A stretch of 64,000 bases of DNA from positions 76,713 to 140,712 of the forward strand of contig JAGXHL010000092.1 in the NCBI GenBank assembly GCA_024636215.1. Direction: 5' to 3'. A program made the position numbers and the translations under genes. Below are positions 16,711 through 28,216 of the stretch, piece after piece. Below the pieces are notes generated by a model that worked only from the letters and a program-made list of their open reading frames with translations, searched no databases and was not told where the DNA came from. Numbering within the stretch: position 1 is the stretch's first letter; each line of letters opens with the position of its first letter. The DNA comes from Deltaproteobacteria bacterium. GTDB taxonomy: Bacteria > Desulfobacterota > Desulfuromonadia > Desulfuromonadales > BM103.

Positions 16711-17073
16711 ATGAGACATAATATTCTGATTGCTGATGATGAAGAAAGCATTCGCTTCACCTTTGCCGAGTTCTTGCGCGACGAGGGATATCGCGTTGAG
16801 ACAGCAGATTCATTGTCGAATTGTTTCAACAAGATGCAGCAAGAATCTTTTGATTTACTTTATCTAGATATCGGCTTTGGTGCAGAGAACAGCATTGCAG
16901 CAATTGAGAGACTGAAAGGTCTCCAGCCAGACTGCAGCATTGTCATGATCACGGGCAGCCCTGGCGTAAATACCATGGTTGAGGCGAAAAAATACGGTGC
17001 TATTGACTATCTTGTTAAGCCCGTCCACCAGGCAAGTCTGCTCTACAACACCAAAAAGGTCCTGACCCGCTAA
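16711..17073 (+). CDS. single-domain response regulator
   Basis: 120 residues from ATG at 16711, with AAGGTG about 10 nt upstream. It is a complete receiver domain and nothing else: acidic pair D9/D10, phospho-acceptor D53 (LLYLDIGF), Thr in VMITGSPG near residue 90, and Lys in YLVKPVHQ. Such stand-alone receivers act in phosphorelays or on a protein target. No kinase gene adjoins it, so the partner is unknown. Confidence 0.85.
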   Translation: MRHNILIADDEESIRFTFAEFLRDEGYRVETADSLSNCFNKMQQESFDLLYLDIGFGAENSIAAIERLKGLQPDCSIVMITGSPGVNTMVEAKKYGAIDYLVKPVHQASLLYNTKKVLTR

Positions 17074-17153
17074 GGAGTGTCCATCCGGTTCCGGACAATA
17101 GAGATCACTGACGGAAAACTTCCGTTGCAGAGCCCCAAAAGCCAGATTCAGGC

Positions 17154-18257
17154 CTACTCCGGCATATTGGGGATGCGCGTTGTCTCGCCTTTGTGGTTGC
17201 GCAAGTGGTAGGACTGCTCATCTTTGCCGGTGATATAGTAGTCTGGCATTAACGGAATTTTACCGATGTTGGTGGCGATCACGTGCATCGGTTGAGCCAG
17301 TCCGGTGGTGTGTCCGCGCAGGGCGTCGCGAATAAGCTCTGCGCCTTTTTCTACCGGGGTCCGGAAATGATCGATCCCCGGGGCCGGTTCGCAGTAAAAG
17401 ACATAATAGGGTTTGATGCGAACCTTGAGCAGTTTCTGGTGCAGTTCCCGGAAGGTTTCGACATCATCATTGATCCCCTTGAGAAGAACGGCCTGGTTGC
17501 CGACGTTGATGCCGCAGGTCATCAGGTCATAAACGGCCCAGGCCGTCTCCTTGGTGAGCTCTTTGGGGTGATTGCACTGGGTGTTGATCCAGATCGGCAC
17601 GTTGTGATACTCGCCGAGGATGGTCTTCAAATTCTCGGTAATGCGATGCGGCAGGACAATCGGTACGCGTGAGCCAAAGCGAATCATCTCGATATGCGGC
17701 ATACGTCGCAGGCAGTCGATCAAGTAGGAGATCTGTTCATCCGGTAACAGCAACGGATCGCCGCCAGTGATCAGGACATCCCTGACCTCGGGATGGCTGC
17801 CGATCCAGGCCAGGCCCTCATCAACGTTAAAATCGAGTTCGAGGTCACCATCGACCACCAACTCCTTGCGGAAGCAGTGGCGACAGTAGATTCCACAGTT
17901 CTGAGTGACGGTAAAAGCAACGCGATCTTCGTATTGGCGGGCGATGCTGTCCGGACGGTCCTCTTGCGTGGCGCGATTCTCCTTCCACATCAGGTAGTCA
18001 TCCATGCCGAAAGTGTTCCGTTGCTCTGCCCGTGAAGGAATCACCTGTCTACGGATCGGGCAGTTGGGGTCATCGGGGTCCATAAGCGAAGCGAAATAGG
18101 GTGTCGTCCCCCAGGTGGTGCGGTTTTCCTGCAAGACCTGGCGTTCCTGATCGGTCAGGTTGATATGCTCTTCAAGACGTTCAATGGTGTTGACAAAATT
18201 GCCCATCTGAACCTGCCATTCTTCCTTGCAATTCGCTAAACTACCTTCTTCAGGCAT
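17154..18257 (-). CDS. KamA-family radical SAM protein (lysine 2,3-aminomutase-like)
   Basis: 367 residues. ATG at 18257 is chosen because AAAAGGAGAGG precedes it; a GTG at 18302 would add 15 residues without a good site. The radical-SAM cluster motif is CGIYCRHC near residues 120-127, and GGDPLLLPD is also typical. The PLP lysine is in the string IGKIPLMPDYY near the C-terminus. Two positions that hold the lysine side chain in known lysine 2,3-aminomutases appear changed: the Asp after QC is Glu here (YCEPAPGIDHFRT), and the VVDAPGGGGK segment is VIATNIGK. The substrate may therefore not be lysine. No beta-lysine acetyltransferase (ablB) gene is adjacent; the upstream neighbour is rpsU. Confidence 0.8.
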   Translation of the reverse strand: MPEEGSLANCKEEWQVQMGNFVNTIERLEEHINLTDQERQVLQENRTTWGTTPYFASLMDPDDPNCPIRRQVIPSRAEQRNTFGMDDYLMWKENRATQEDRPDSIARQYEDRVAFTVTQNCGIYCRHCFRKELVVDGDLELDFNVDEGLAWIGSHPEVRDVLITGGDPLLLPDEQISYLIDCLRRMPHIEMIRFGSRVPIVLPHRITENLKTILGEYHNVPIWINTQCNHPKELTKETAWAVYDLMTCGINVGNQAVLLKGINDDVETFRELHQKLLKVRIKPYYVFYCEPAPGIDHFRTPVEKGAELIRDALRGHTTGLAQPMHVIATNIGKIPLMPDYYITGKDEQSYHLRNHKGETTRIPNMPE

Positions 18258-18354
18258 GACCTCTCCTTTTAAACCCTTGATTTGGTTGCTGTTTGTATTC
18301 ACTTCAGCTCGATAACTTCACTCTGTGCACCCGGGATTTGCGGATGGACATTGG

Positions 18355-18549
18355 TTAGCGACTCTGCAGCTTGCGCAGCTTTTTGCGCAGACGGCGCTGC
18401 GCCTCCTGGGTCTTGCGGCGGCGGCGCACGCTCGGTTTTTCGTAGGAGCGCCGGTTGCGCAGCTCGCGAAACATGCCCTCCTGCTGCAACTTTCGCTTCA
18501 GTTTCTTGAGTGCATAATTGACATCATTGTTGTTGACCTTGATTTCCAT
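18355..18549 (-). CDS. rpsU: 30S ribosomal protein S21
   Basis: 64 residues from ATG at 18549, behind AAAGGAC. The sequence has the family pattern: MEIKVNNNDVNYALKKLKRK, then FRELRNRRSYEKPSVRRRR and a very basic Arg/Lys tail. The length is normal for deltaproteobacterial S21. It acts in the small subunit during translation initiation. The radical SAM gene follows 97 bp downstream on the same strand. Confidence 0.95.
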   Translation of the reverse strand: MEIKVNNNDVNYALKKLKRKLQQEGMFRELRNRRSYEKPSVRRRRKTQEAQRRLRKKLRKLQSR

Positions 18550-19342
18550 GCTGTCCTTTCCTCAAAGGCTCAGAGAGCTTTGTAGCAAACGTCATACTCT
18601 CAAACTGACCTGAGATCTGAGTGTTATTGGTTAGGTTTTGGCGAATTGGTAGCCATGTTTGGTAAAGGTGATGTGCCTCCCGTCTGAACAGGCTTGTCCA
18701 GTCCTTTCCATTTCGAGATAGCAATTTTTTCTATAGAGAGTTGTTCTGCAATGTTCTGTTGCGCGTTCGAGTAAATAGGCACAGCTATTCATCCTCTGTT
18801 GTCGTGAGTTATGCTGAGCGCCTCATGCCCTGTCTACAAGATGGCAAAGGGTCGCGTCGGAGACATCTGCATCAGGCGAATGCACAGGAGGAAGGCGGAG
18901 GAAGCTCCGCATCAGGATGGTTTTTCAGCCAAACAGCAGCGTGTCTGTTAATCGCGCGTATTGATTGTTGTTGCGGCAGGGCCACCCGCACCCGGTCTTG
19001 AAACGGAACGCTTCAATCCAGTGCTGCCCCTGAGGTTGAGGGTTCGTCCCGAAACTGCCAAGGGCAGCTTCGATCCTCCTCGTTTGCGGGTCTATGGTCA
19101 GATCGTTCGGAAGGAGAACGCCGCCATGACTTAAGATAAGCTACGCTAACATCTCTGCGGCATGGAGTCAAATCGGGCAATTTCGCCCCGATGATTATCC
19201 CTGTTAACCGCAGAAGCCCTCCATCAAAAGCCTTGCCGGTCTGAACCCGTTTCATAGAAAAGGGTCGAATTGATTTGACAGCGCAACAGGCTGGATGTCA
19301 TAAAACAAGCCCTTTTTAAACAGGCAACCCGGAGATTTAAAC
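18550..19342. other. 793-bp region without a recognisable gene
   Basis: Short frames on both strands (for example plus 18741-19001 and minus 19013-19255) lack ribosome sites and have poor composition. The stretch 18880-19250 is GC-richer than the rest and could be a decayed gene, but I cannot name it. The rpsU promoter should lie near its left end. Confidence 0.4.
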
Positions 19343-20206
19343 ATGGTTAAAATCGCTCGCAAACTTCCCTATTCGGTGTTTTGGAATTGCAGTCTTATCG
19401 TGGTCGGCTCTCTTATACAGGCAATTGGTTTCAAAGCCTTGGGAGAAGTTCAGGGGTTTGTACCCGGTGGCTTGTTCGGCACGGCAACCTTGATTTATTA
19501 CATCACCGGAGTGCTTAATACCGGTGTGATCTATATGTTGTTAAATATACCGATGTTCATTCTCGGTTATATTTTCGTTACAAAACGGTTCCTTGCCTAC
19601 AGTTCCCTGGCCATGTTCTCTCTTTCGGCATTTTATATGCTCGTCGACTTTCAAATCAACATTCACGATCAGCTCTATGCCGCCGTCACCTTTGGTGTCA
19701 TAATCGGCGTCGGCACCGGCATGGTTTTGCGTTCCCTCGGCTCGAACGGCGGGCTTGATATCGCGGGGATTATTCTCTACCAAAAGTACAACATAGGCCT
19801 TGGCAAATTCTTCTTCTTCTATAACTTTGCACTGTTCAGCTCCAGCTTTGTAAGCCTGGACAATGATCTCGTCATTGCATCGATGATCGCAGTCTTCATC
19901 ACTTCAATGACAATGGACTACTGCCTGTCTTTGTTCAATCAACGGAAAATGGCCCTTGTCATTTCTGAAAAACCGGATGAAATTGCCGATCAGGTCATGG
20001 AAAAGATGAGAATCGGCACCACCATGCTACCGGGAATCGGTGCTTACAAAAAGGTCAAGAAAACCGTTCTGCTGATCGTCGTCAACAACATCCAGCTCAA
20101 ACGTCTGGAAGAGATCGTCTTCCTTAACGACCCACACTGCCTGTTCATTGTGGAGAACACCTTCAGTGTCCTCGGCTCAACCTTCTCCAAGCGAAAAATC
20201 TACTGA
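19343..20206 (+). CDS. YitT family membrane protein (DUF161 + DUF2179)
   Basis: 287 residues from ATG at 19343, with GGAG about 11 nt upstream. Five or six membrane helices span residues 15-205, including the family-typical GFVPGGLFGTATLIYY and GSNGGLDIAGIILYQKYN. A soluble C-terminal DUF2179 domain at about 215-285 includes GIGAYKKVKKTVLLIVVNN. This is the standard YitT layout. The role is unknown in general; transport has been proposed for relatives. It is monocistronic, converging on the gene at 20383. Confidence 0.85.
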   Translation: MVKIARKLPYSVFWNCSLIVVGSLIQAIGFKALGEVQGFVPGGLFGTATLIYYITGVLNTGVIYMLLNIPMFILGYIFVTKRFLAYSSLAMFSLSAFYMLVDFQINIHDQLYAAVTFGVIIGVGTGMVLRSLGSNGGLDIAGIILYQKYNIGLGKFFFFYNFALFSSSFVSLDNDLVIASMIAVFITSMTMDYCLSLFNQRKMALVISEKPDEIADQVMEKMRIGTTMLPGIGAYKKVKKTVLLIVVNNIQLKRLEEIVFLNDPHCLFIVENTFSVLGSTFSKRKIY

Positions 20207-20234
20207 GCACGAGTCCTCGGCATAGATACGGCTT

Positions 20235-20379
20235 AGTTTTCGATCTGGAAACGTGCAATTTTTTCCGCAAGGTCAAGGAAATCAAGGAGTTGAGCGGAGG
20301 CGTAGCACTGTACACCGCACAATCAAATCCGCAGATTGATGCAGAGATTGCGGGGAAAGGGCCGTTTCCGGACGAAAAA
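20235..20379 (-). repeat. dispersed repeat family D, copy 1
   Basis: About 145 bp, matching 43183-43322 at roughly 85% by eye (shared core AAGGTCAAGGAAATCAAGGA and GCACAATCAAATCCGC). The ends are an imperfect inverted repeat of the type GTTTTCG..CTGGAAA / TTTCCGGACG. Read on the minus strand it begins 3 bp after the stop of the gene at 20383. Copy 2 likewise abuts a minus-strand stop. Confidence 0.7.
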
Positions 20380-20382
20380 CAC

Positions 20383-20946
20383 TCAAGCCTTCCGCCTGAC
20401 GACACGACGCCTTTGAAATTGACTCTGGCTGTCGTGGGTTCGACCCTGGCTGTCTTTCGGCAAATGACTGACAAGGGGCAGTTTCAATTTATTGTGCAAC
20501 TTTTCACAATCTGCCCTGGTCATTTGCAGGAAAAGCCCCATGCTGGCCAGTAAAACGCTGGCTCCTATCAGAATACCGACCGGGTAGAAGAGGTTGCCGG
20601 CCAAATCGAGCTGGCTGTATTTAATGATCATAATCAGTCCCTCAAGGACCAGGGCAATACAGACAGTACCGACAAAACGTGAAATCGTGCGGCGCATCAC
20701 AATATAGGTATGATCCTCGTCCTTGGTTTGCTTTCCATACTCCTTGCCGATTCCAATTCCCAATTCAAAAACAGCCAGAGCGATGATGCTGGTGTTGACA
20801 GATTTAATCAGGATGCTGACCATTTCACTGCCATCGCTGAGTCCTTCTACAAATTGGAAACCCGCAAGTCCGACGACAAACAAAGAGAGAGAAAGAAAAA
20901 TTAATGAGAGCAAACGCCCCATCATGAATTGCGAATAGTTGATCAT
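20383..20946 (-). CDS. integral membrane protein, unknown function
   Basis: 187 residues from ATG at 20946, preceded by AAGGAG; an upstream in-frame ATG lacks a site. Hydrophobic helices lie at about residues 8-30 (LLSLIFLSLSLFVVGLAGF), 48-68, 90-112 and 122-142. Helix two contains the glycine-rich ALAVFELGIGIGKEYG. A polar, Arg/Gln-rich tail of about 40 residues ends with RRRVVRRKA. I recognise no family. It is an isolated gene converging on yitT, with the family D repeat between. Confidence 0.55.
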   Translation of the reverse strand: MINYSQFMMGRLLSLIFLSLSLFVVGLAGFQFVEGLSDGSEMVSILIKSVNTSIIALAVFELGIGIGKEYGKQTKDEDHTYIVMRRTISRFVGTVCIALVLEGLIMIIKYSQLDLAGNLFYPVGILIGASVLLASMGLFLQMTRADCEKLHNKLKLPLVSHLPKDSQGRTHDSQSQFQRRRVVRRKA

Positions 20947-23602
<2,656 letters not shown>

Positions 23603-23679
23603 TCCCGGCAAACCTTTTCCCTGGGGGCCTACCGCCAGGGGGGCTACTGTGAGAGGTCCAGATTCTTGCATTACATGAG

Positions 23680-23712
23680 AAGAGGCCACCGTGAAAATGG
23701 TGGCCTCTTCCT
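23680..23712 (+). terminator. terminator-like hairpin after katG
   Basis: An 11-bp perfect stem (AAGAGGCCACC / GGTGGCCTCTT) with an 8-nt loop is followed by CCTGTTTG. The T tract is weak. Confidence 0.6.
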
Positions 23713-23844
23713 GTTTGTCAGGTGCACCCAGCAAGCAAAGGAAAGCCCGTTGCGCCACCATAAAACCCCTAAACGACACGACAAGATTGACAGTCGGCTC
23801 ACCTTTGCTAATTTTAATCAACAACAACAATAAGGAGGAGTGAT

Positions 23845-24462
23845 ATGTCTGTCAAAATTCAAATCGTCTTTTACAGTATGTATGGTCATGTCTATCAACT
23901 GGCTGAGGCCGTTGCAAAAGGGGCAAACGACGTTGAGGGTACCGACGTCGTCATATACCAGGTCCCTGAATTGATGTCTGATGACGCACTGGAGAAATCA
24001 GGCGCAAAGGCTGCCCGAGAAAGCTTCTCACACATACCGGTCATAACCCCGGATCAACTGGCAGACGCTGATGCAATTATCTTCGGCACACCGACACGAT
24101 TCGGCAATATGACCGCTCAGATGCGTAATTTTCTCGATCAAACAGGTCAACTCTGGATGCAGGGCGGCCTGGTTGGCAAAATTGGCAGCGTGTTCACGTC
24201 TACGGCAACTCAACATGGCGGCCAGGAGACCACGATTACCAGCTTTCACTCAACACTTTTGCATCATGGCATGGTGATCGTTGGCGTTCCATACAGCGAA
24301 TCACGCTTGATGAATATGGATGAAATAACCGGAGGGACACCCTATGGAGCTTCGACCCTGGCCGGCACCGATGGAAGTCGGCAACCGAGTGAGAATGAAT
24401 TGGAAATTGCGAAATTCCAGGGCCGCCACGTTGCCAAGATTGCAGCCAGACTTAAAGGATGA
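23845..24462 (+). CDS. wrbA: NAD(P)H:quinone oxidoreductase, WrbA type
   Basis: 205 residues from ATG at 23845, with AAGGAGG upstream. The flavodoxin-like fold carries the FMN phosphate loop [14 protein letters not shown] (residues 10-23). The WrbA signature [20 protein letters not shown] lies near 79-98, and [11 protein letters not shown] near 116-126. The length equals the family norm. It probably carries out two-electron reduction of quinones, limiting superoxide formation, which fits its place beside katG. Both genes have their own leaders. Confidence 0.92.
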   Translation: MSVKIQIVFYSMYGHVYQLAEAVAKGANDVEGTDVVIYQVPELMSDDALEKSGAKAARESFSHIPVITPDQLADADAIIFGTPTRFGNMTAQMRNFLDQTGQLWMQGGLVGKIGSVFTSTATQHGGQETTITSFHSTLLHHGMVIVGVPYSESRLMNMDEITGGTPYGASTLAGTDGSRQPSENELEIAKFQGRHVAKIAARLKG

Positions 24463-24706
24463 GCAGCTGTAAACAGAGCGACTGTAACCTGTGTCAGTCG
24501 ATGCTTTGACTCCGGGATCAGACTCATAGTTCAGCATTCACAGCCCGTTTGCCGATGAATATAGCTTGATTAAGTTTTATTTTTTTTGTATTTTGTCGGC
24601 AACTAAATTGTCAACCGGAGGCCGAAATAAAAAGTAGTGAATGGCTTGAGACTCGTACCTTGTGCCCCTTACAAGTAAGTTTTCTGATCATCAAACTTCT
24701 TGTCCA

Positions 24707-24750
24707 GAAAACCGCTTTTCGGCGACTCGCTGATCAGCGGTTTTCTTATA
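24707..24750 (+). terminator. terminator-like hairpin
   Basis: A 10-bp stem GAAAACCGCT (24707-24716) / AGCGGTTTTC (24736-24745) with a 19-nt loop is followed by TTATATTT. It lies in the 334-bp gap after wrbA, well downstream of its stop, and could equally shape the leader of the next gene. Confidence 0.45.
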
Positions 24751-24796
24751 TTTATCTTCAATGAGTTTTTTTGCGGATGTTTCCAAGGTGAGACAG

Positions 24797-25564
24797 ATGA
24801 AGCTCAGGTGCCCAAAATGTGGTTTCGGCAAATCGGTTCCCAAACAATCTTTACCCGCCAAGCCCAGGTTCAAAGCCTTATGCCCAAAATGCGGCGAGCG
24901 CTTTTCGGTAGATCTGCAGGCCAATAGAAACGCGAGCTATTTCGACATCAAGGAGCTCTTTTCGAAAAAAACCTCTGCTATCTCAATAATTATCTTATTG
25001 ATAGTGGTCGCACTGAGCTCTTTCTATATCGGTCAAAGCTCCCAAAAAGAACAGCTTGTTCAACTGGACACTCAACCATCTGTTGCAGCTCCTTCTGCTG
25101 AAAACCCTGTCGAAACCAGGCAACCGGCAAGAGAAGAAATGCTTGTCGTAACGCTGCAATGTTCGGGTGAAGAGAAGATGATTGACTTCAGCCCGAGCAC
25201 AGCAGCGACAGCCGAAGACCGCTGGCAAGCCGGCCCCTGGCCATTCAGCGATACTTACAAACTGACTCTTGATGATAAAGGCCCTCAAATCGAATTACTG
25301 CTTGAAGGTCATGATAAATTTTCTGAGCTGGCATGCAAAGAGGCCGGGGAGTACTGCTCCGATCAATACCAAACTAGTATCGTTGAAGTTAAATACAATA
25401 TGAAATTAGGCTTGGATAAGAACTTTTATACGCGGGAGATAGTGATAAACCGAACTGACGGGTCATTTCATCACTCATTCACGATGACAGGGGGAAGCCT
25501 CCGTAACATGAGGACCAAAACAGGCACTTGTAACGTGGTTGAAACGGGAGCAAGCTCATTCTAA
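24797..25564 (+). CDS. zinc-ribbon (MJ0042-type) single-pass membrane protein
   Basis: 255 residues from ATG at 24797, behind AAGGTGAG; a start at 24761 lacks a ribosome site. A four-Cys ribbon opens the protein (CPKCGFGKS at residues 5-13 and CPKCGERFSV near 29-38). One membrane helix follows at about 60-80 (AISIIILLIVVALSSFYIG), then a ~170-residue extracytoplasmic domain with four Cys (for example LACKEAGEYC). Ribbon-plus-helix proteins of this form are common in deltaproteobacteria. The outer domain is not one I recognise. It appears to be monocistronic. Confidence 0.65.
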   Translation: MKLRCPKCGFGKSVPKQSLPAKPRFKALCPKCGERFSVDLQANRNASYFDIKELFSKKTSAISIIILLIVVALSSFYIGQSSQKEQLVQLDTQPSVAAPSAENPVETRQPAREEMLVVTLQCSGEEKMIDFSPSTAATAEDRWQAGPWPFSDTYKLTLDDKGPQIELLLEGHDKFSELACKEAGEYCSDQYQTSIVEVKYNMKLGLDKNFYTREIVINRTDGSFHHSFTMTGGSLRNMRTKTGTCNVVETGASSF

Positions 25565-25787
25565 GCTACGGCTCCTCACAAAAAAAGGTATGCGCTTCCT
25601 CCCCCCCCCCCTCGCAAGCCCGGCAACCAGACCATGCAATAAATCGTGGCGTCTCATTGCCATGTTTCTGTCTGTACTTCAATAGACACAATGCCCTGGT
25701 CGCCTTTCAACTTGATTCACTTTACTCTTCAAGCTATCGTCTTGTGTCCTGATTCCTTTCAACAAAACTGTAGGAGGCTCGCAAGCG

Positions 25788-26540
25788 ATGAAACTTGCCA
25801 AGTCGATTTTAAAAAAGTTCACGCCATTTTTTCAAAACAGTTCGTTCTTCCTGCAGGGACAAATGGACATCAACCCCAGGTCCCGCTGGAACAATGCCTC
25901 GCTGCGCAGCGAGACCGGTGGGTTCTATCCCAAAGGGGATGAAGGCAAGCGTCAGATTAAAAACCTCGAGCCCTGGGACAATACGCGCCGGGACATGATC
26001 ACTCTCATTTTGAGGACTTTGGTGGAAAAAAAAATAGCGGGCGCTTGCGCAGAACTCGGGGTTTACAAAGGGAATACCGCAAGACTGATTCATCACTACG
26101 TGCCGGAACGACAGCTGCACCTGTTCGACACGTTCGAGGGCTTTACCGACAGAAGCGTCAGCGCAGAAAAGGGACATACGGACTTCGAAACCAGGGGCAG
26201 TAAATTTTCAGACACTTCAATTGCACAGGTTAAGCAGTTCATCTCCCCGCAGAACGACAAGGTCACTTTCCACCAGGGTTACTTCCCCGACAGTCTGCCG
26301 GAAGATTTTCCCGAGCAAAAATTCGCCTTTGTCCACCTCGATGCCGACCTCTATGAACCAACCATGGAAGGCCTCAAATATTTTTATCCGCGGATGAGCA
26401 CCAGGGGCATCATTCTGGTTCACGATTACAACGCCTGGATCGGGGCGCGCAAAGCCGTGGATGATTTCTTCGCCGATAAAGTTGAACTGCCCGTTCCCAT
26501 GCCCGACAAAAGCGGGTCGGTGCTTATAATAAAGCAGTAG
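25788..26540 (+). CDS. TylF/MycF-like O-methyltransferase
   Basis: 250 residues from ATG at 25788, with AGGAGG 10 nt upstream. A class I SAM-dependent fold is visible: CAELGVYKGNTARLIHHYVP near residues 87-106 (SAM loop), LHLFDTFEGF near 111-120, and FAFVHLDADLYEPTMEGLKY near 181-200, which holds the metal-binding Asp of the macrocin-type family. HDYNAWIGARKAVDDFF follows. The family methylates sugars on natural products or surface polysaccharides. Beside an InaA-type kinase, a surface-glycan role is plausible but is inference. Confidence 0.8.
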   Translation: MKLAKSILKKFTPFFQNSSFFLQGQMDINPRSRWNNASLRSETGGFYPKGDEGKRQIKNLEPWDNTRRDMITLILRTLVEKKIAGACAELGVYKGNTARLIHHYVPERQLHLFDTFEGFTDRSVSAEKGHTDFETRGSKFSDTSIAQVKQFISPQNDKVTFHQGYFPDSLPEDFPEQKFAFVHLDADLYEPTMEGLKYFYPRMSTRGIILVHDYNAWIGARKAVDDFFADKVELPVPMPDKSGSVLIIKQ

Positions 26541-26565
26541 AGAACAGCAGTCGCCATGTGGAGAG

Positions 26566-27342
26566 TCAGTTTTTGGCCTTGATGATGGTGCGTTTGACGA
26601 TCCGGCGCCAAAGCTTCTTGGCTTCGGAATCCAGCCGGTCACGACCGAGGTAGAGCAGGAAAAAGCGCAGTCGGTCTGTGCGACTCCACCCCCTAGCATG
26701 TCGATTAAGGGCATAGAGATCCCTAAAGCTTGCGTGACGACGGAACCTCTTCACCTTGGCTTTTTCCAGATCGATAATACGGACGCTGATTTCGTCCCCG
26801 GCAAAACGGACAAAGATATGTTTCGGGTAAAAACAATTGTGCTGAATCTTGTGGTCGTGCATTCTGGCCATCACCGAAGCGACGGCCGCCATCAACCGGT
26901 GACGGCTTTTTCTATCCGGCCAGCCATCTCTTAACCAGCCGTCTGTCAGGTCTTCCAAGGGTTCATATCCATCCAGAGCTTCGGTGCAAAGGATGGCACG
27001 CAGATTCCCCTCGACCTTGCGCACGGCAAAATAAACCGGCTCGAGAGCCGGGATTGCCGCCTGCTTGAAAAGCAGGATATTTTGCATCTCGCGAATGAAC
27101 GTCGACATTCCGAAAGGGTGCAGCAGGGTTCGGGTAATATGGTTCTCCTGCCTCTTGATGAAAACCCCGACTTTGCCGCCATCAAGTAACGTCAGATCAC
27201 AACGTGACACTCCACTCCAGCCGCCCCGCCGCTGATTGGGCTCTTCGAACCACTCAAGCTGCATAGCCCACAAGGTCTCGAAGCTATCCAGGTTATTATG
27301 GCGTAAAACCTCTTGCCACCGACTTGGGAAATAATCTTTCAT
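26566..27342 (-). CDS. lipopolysaccharide kinase InaA family protein
   Basis: 258 residues from ATG at 27342 (MKDYFPSRWQEVL), preferred over a longer frame starting at 27423. The eukaryotic-kinase-like fold has the Lys strand VGVFIKRQENH near residues 63-73. The InaA/WaaP-type loop is MARMHDHKIQHNCFYPKHIF near 170-190, with HNC where classical kinases have HxD. IIDLEKAKVKR near 201-211 stands in for the DFG segment. It may phosphorylate LPS core heptose, or act as a relative of unknown target at the inner membrane. It converges on the methyltransferase gene with a 25-bp gap. Confidence 0.75.
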   Translation of the reverse strand: MKDYFPSRWQEVLRHNNLDSFETLWAMQLEWFEEPNQRRGGWSGVSRCDLTLLDGGKVGVFIKRQENHITRTLLHPFGMSTFIREMQNILLFKQAAIPALEPVYFAVRKVEGNLRAILCTEALDGYEPLEDLTDGWLRDGWPDRKSRHRLMAAVASVMARMHDHKIQHNCFYPKHIFVRFAGDEISVRIIDLEKAKVKRFRRHASFRDLYALNRHARGWSRTDRLRFFLLYLGRDRLDSEAKKLWRRIVKRTIIKAKN

Positions 27343-27601
27343 ACTATTTGTCTCAAACCTTCCAGAACTCGTGTCTTGTGCGGTAAGTTCATTCCTACGT
27401 CGGAGGCAAGCCAGGTTAAACACAACCCTTGCAGTTGAACCCGGGGTTAAAAATCGATATCAAAATGCGGGGCGGAGAACCTTTCTGCTTGTACAGTATA
27501 ACCCATTAAAAGTACAAGATACCCAGGAGACTCTCAGACTATCCGTGATTAATTAGCACAATAAGTTAGAATTGAACAGATAAACACCGGACGAGGCAGC
27601 T

Positions 27602-28057
27602 ATGGAGCAGATGAAAATCGGTTGGCGTGAATGGTTAGAGCTTCCAGAACTCCAGATTCCGGCGATCAAAGCAAAGATCGACACGGGCGCGCGGACCTCG
27701 GCGTTACATGCTTTTTTCGTAGAGCCTTTCTCTGCAGAGGGTCGGCAGATGGTCCGCTTCGGCGTGCACCCTCTGCAGAAACGACTGGACGTGGAAATCA
27801 TCTGCGAAGCGCCGGTCATGGACTTTCGTGCCGTCAGTGACTCCGGCGGGCACCGCGAAATGCGTTACGTCATAGAAACAGTCGTTGTAATTGGTGATCT
27901 GCCCCGTCAAATTGAGATGACGCTGACCAATCGCGACAACATGAAGTTCCGTATGTTGCTGGGTCGGACAGCGATGGCGGGGCTGCAGGTCATTCCGGAC
28001 AAATCTTATCTCACAGGTCGAAAACGATACAAATACCAGGAGACTGTCCGACCATAG
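27602..28057 (+). CDS. RimB-like retropepsin-type protease (COG4067)
   Basis: 151 residues. ATG at 27602 has GAGG about 6 nt upstream. The aspartic-protease motif is IDTGARTSALHAF (residues 26-38), followed by the small retropepsin-like fold with LTNRDNMKFRMLLGRTAM near 108-125. The family is annotated as an ATP-dependent zinc protease and is genetically paired with RimK in pseudomonads. The last codons and TAG stop (28055-28057) lie inside the family A repeat, so the C-terminus may have been altered by insertion. It precedes rimK on the same strand. Confidence 0.8.
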   Translation: MEQMKIGWREWLELPELQIPAIKAKIDTGARTSALHAFFVEPFSAEGRQMVRFGVHPLQKRLDVEIICEAPVMDFRAVSDSGGHREMRYVIETVVVIGDLPRQIEMTLTNRDNMKFRMLLGRTAMAGLQVIPDKSYLTGRKRYKYQETVRP

Positions 28058-28203
28058 AGGCCGAAGCGAAATCCAGAAATTGATAACAGATTTTAGCTCG
28101 TTTGCAGCCTCATAGCCGTAGCTAAGGGGCAAAAAGAAGCTGAAATATGGACTATAATGCTGGGTTTGCAGCCGGGCTTTTATTGTTGGACAGCCTCCCA
28201 GGA
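28037..28203 (+). mobile_element. MITE-like dispersed repeat family A, copy 2
   Basis: About 167 bp between CCAGGAGACTGTCCGACCAT and the roughly inverted GTTGGACAGCCTCCCAGG. The inner sequence is shared with 63861-64000 (for example GATTTTAGCTC, CATAGCCGTAGCTA and GCTGAAATATGG). It lies between the rimB-like gene and rimK, supplies the former's stop codon, and ends within the AGGAGG used as the rimK ribosome site. Confidence 0.7.
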
Positions 28204-28216
28204 GGATCCTCAAGTA

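Noticed and set aside
20430..20455. tRNA-like TTCGA T-loop string
   Set aside because: No matching acceptor, D or anticodon stems around it; it lies in the 3' end of a membrane-protein gene.
25598..25612. Run of ten C before the methyltransferase gene as a phase-variable tract
   Set aside because: It is about 180 bp upstream of the start, outside the coding sequence, with no promoter recognisable around it. It may also be a sequencing-prone homopolymer.
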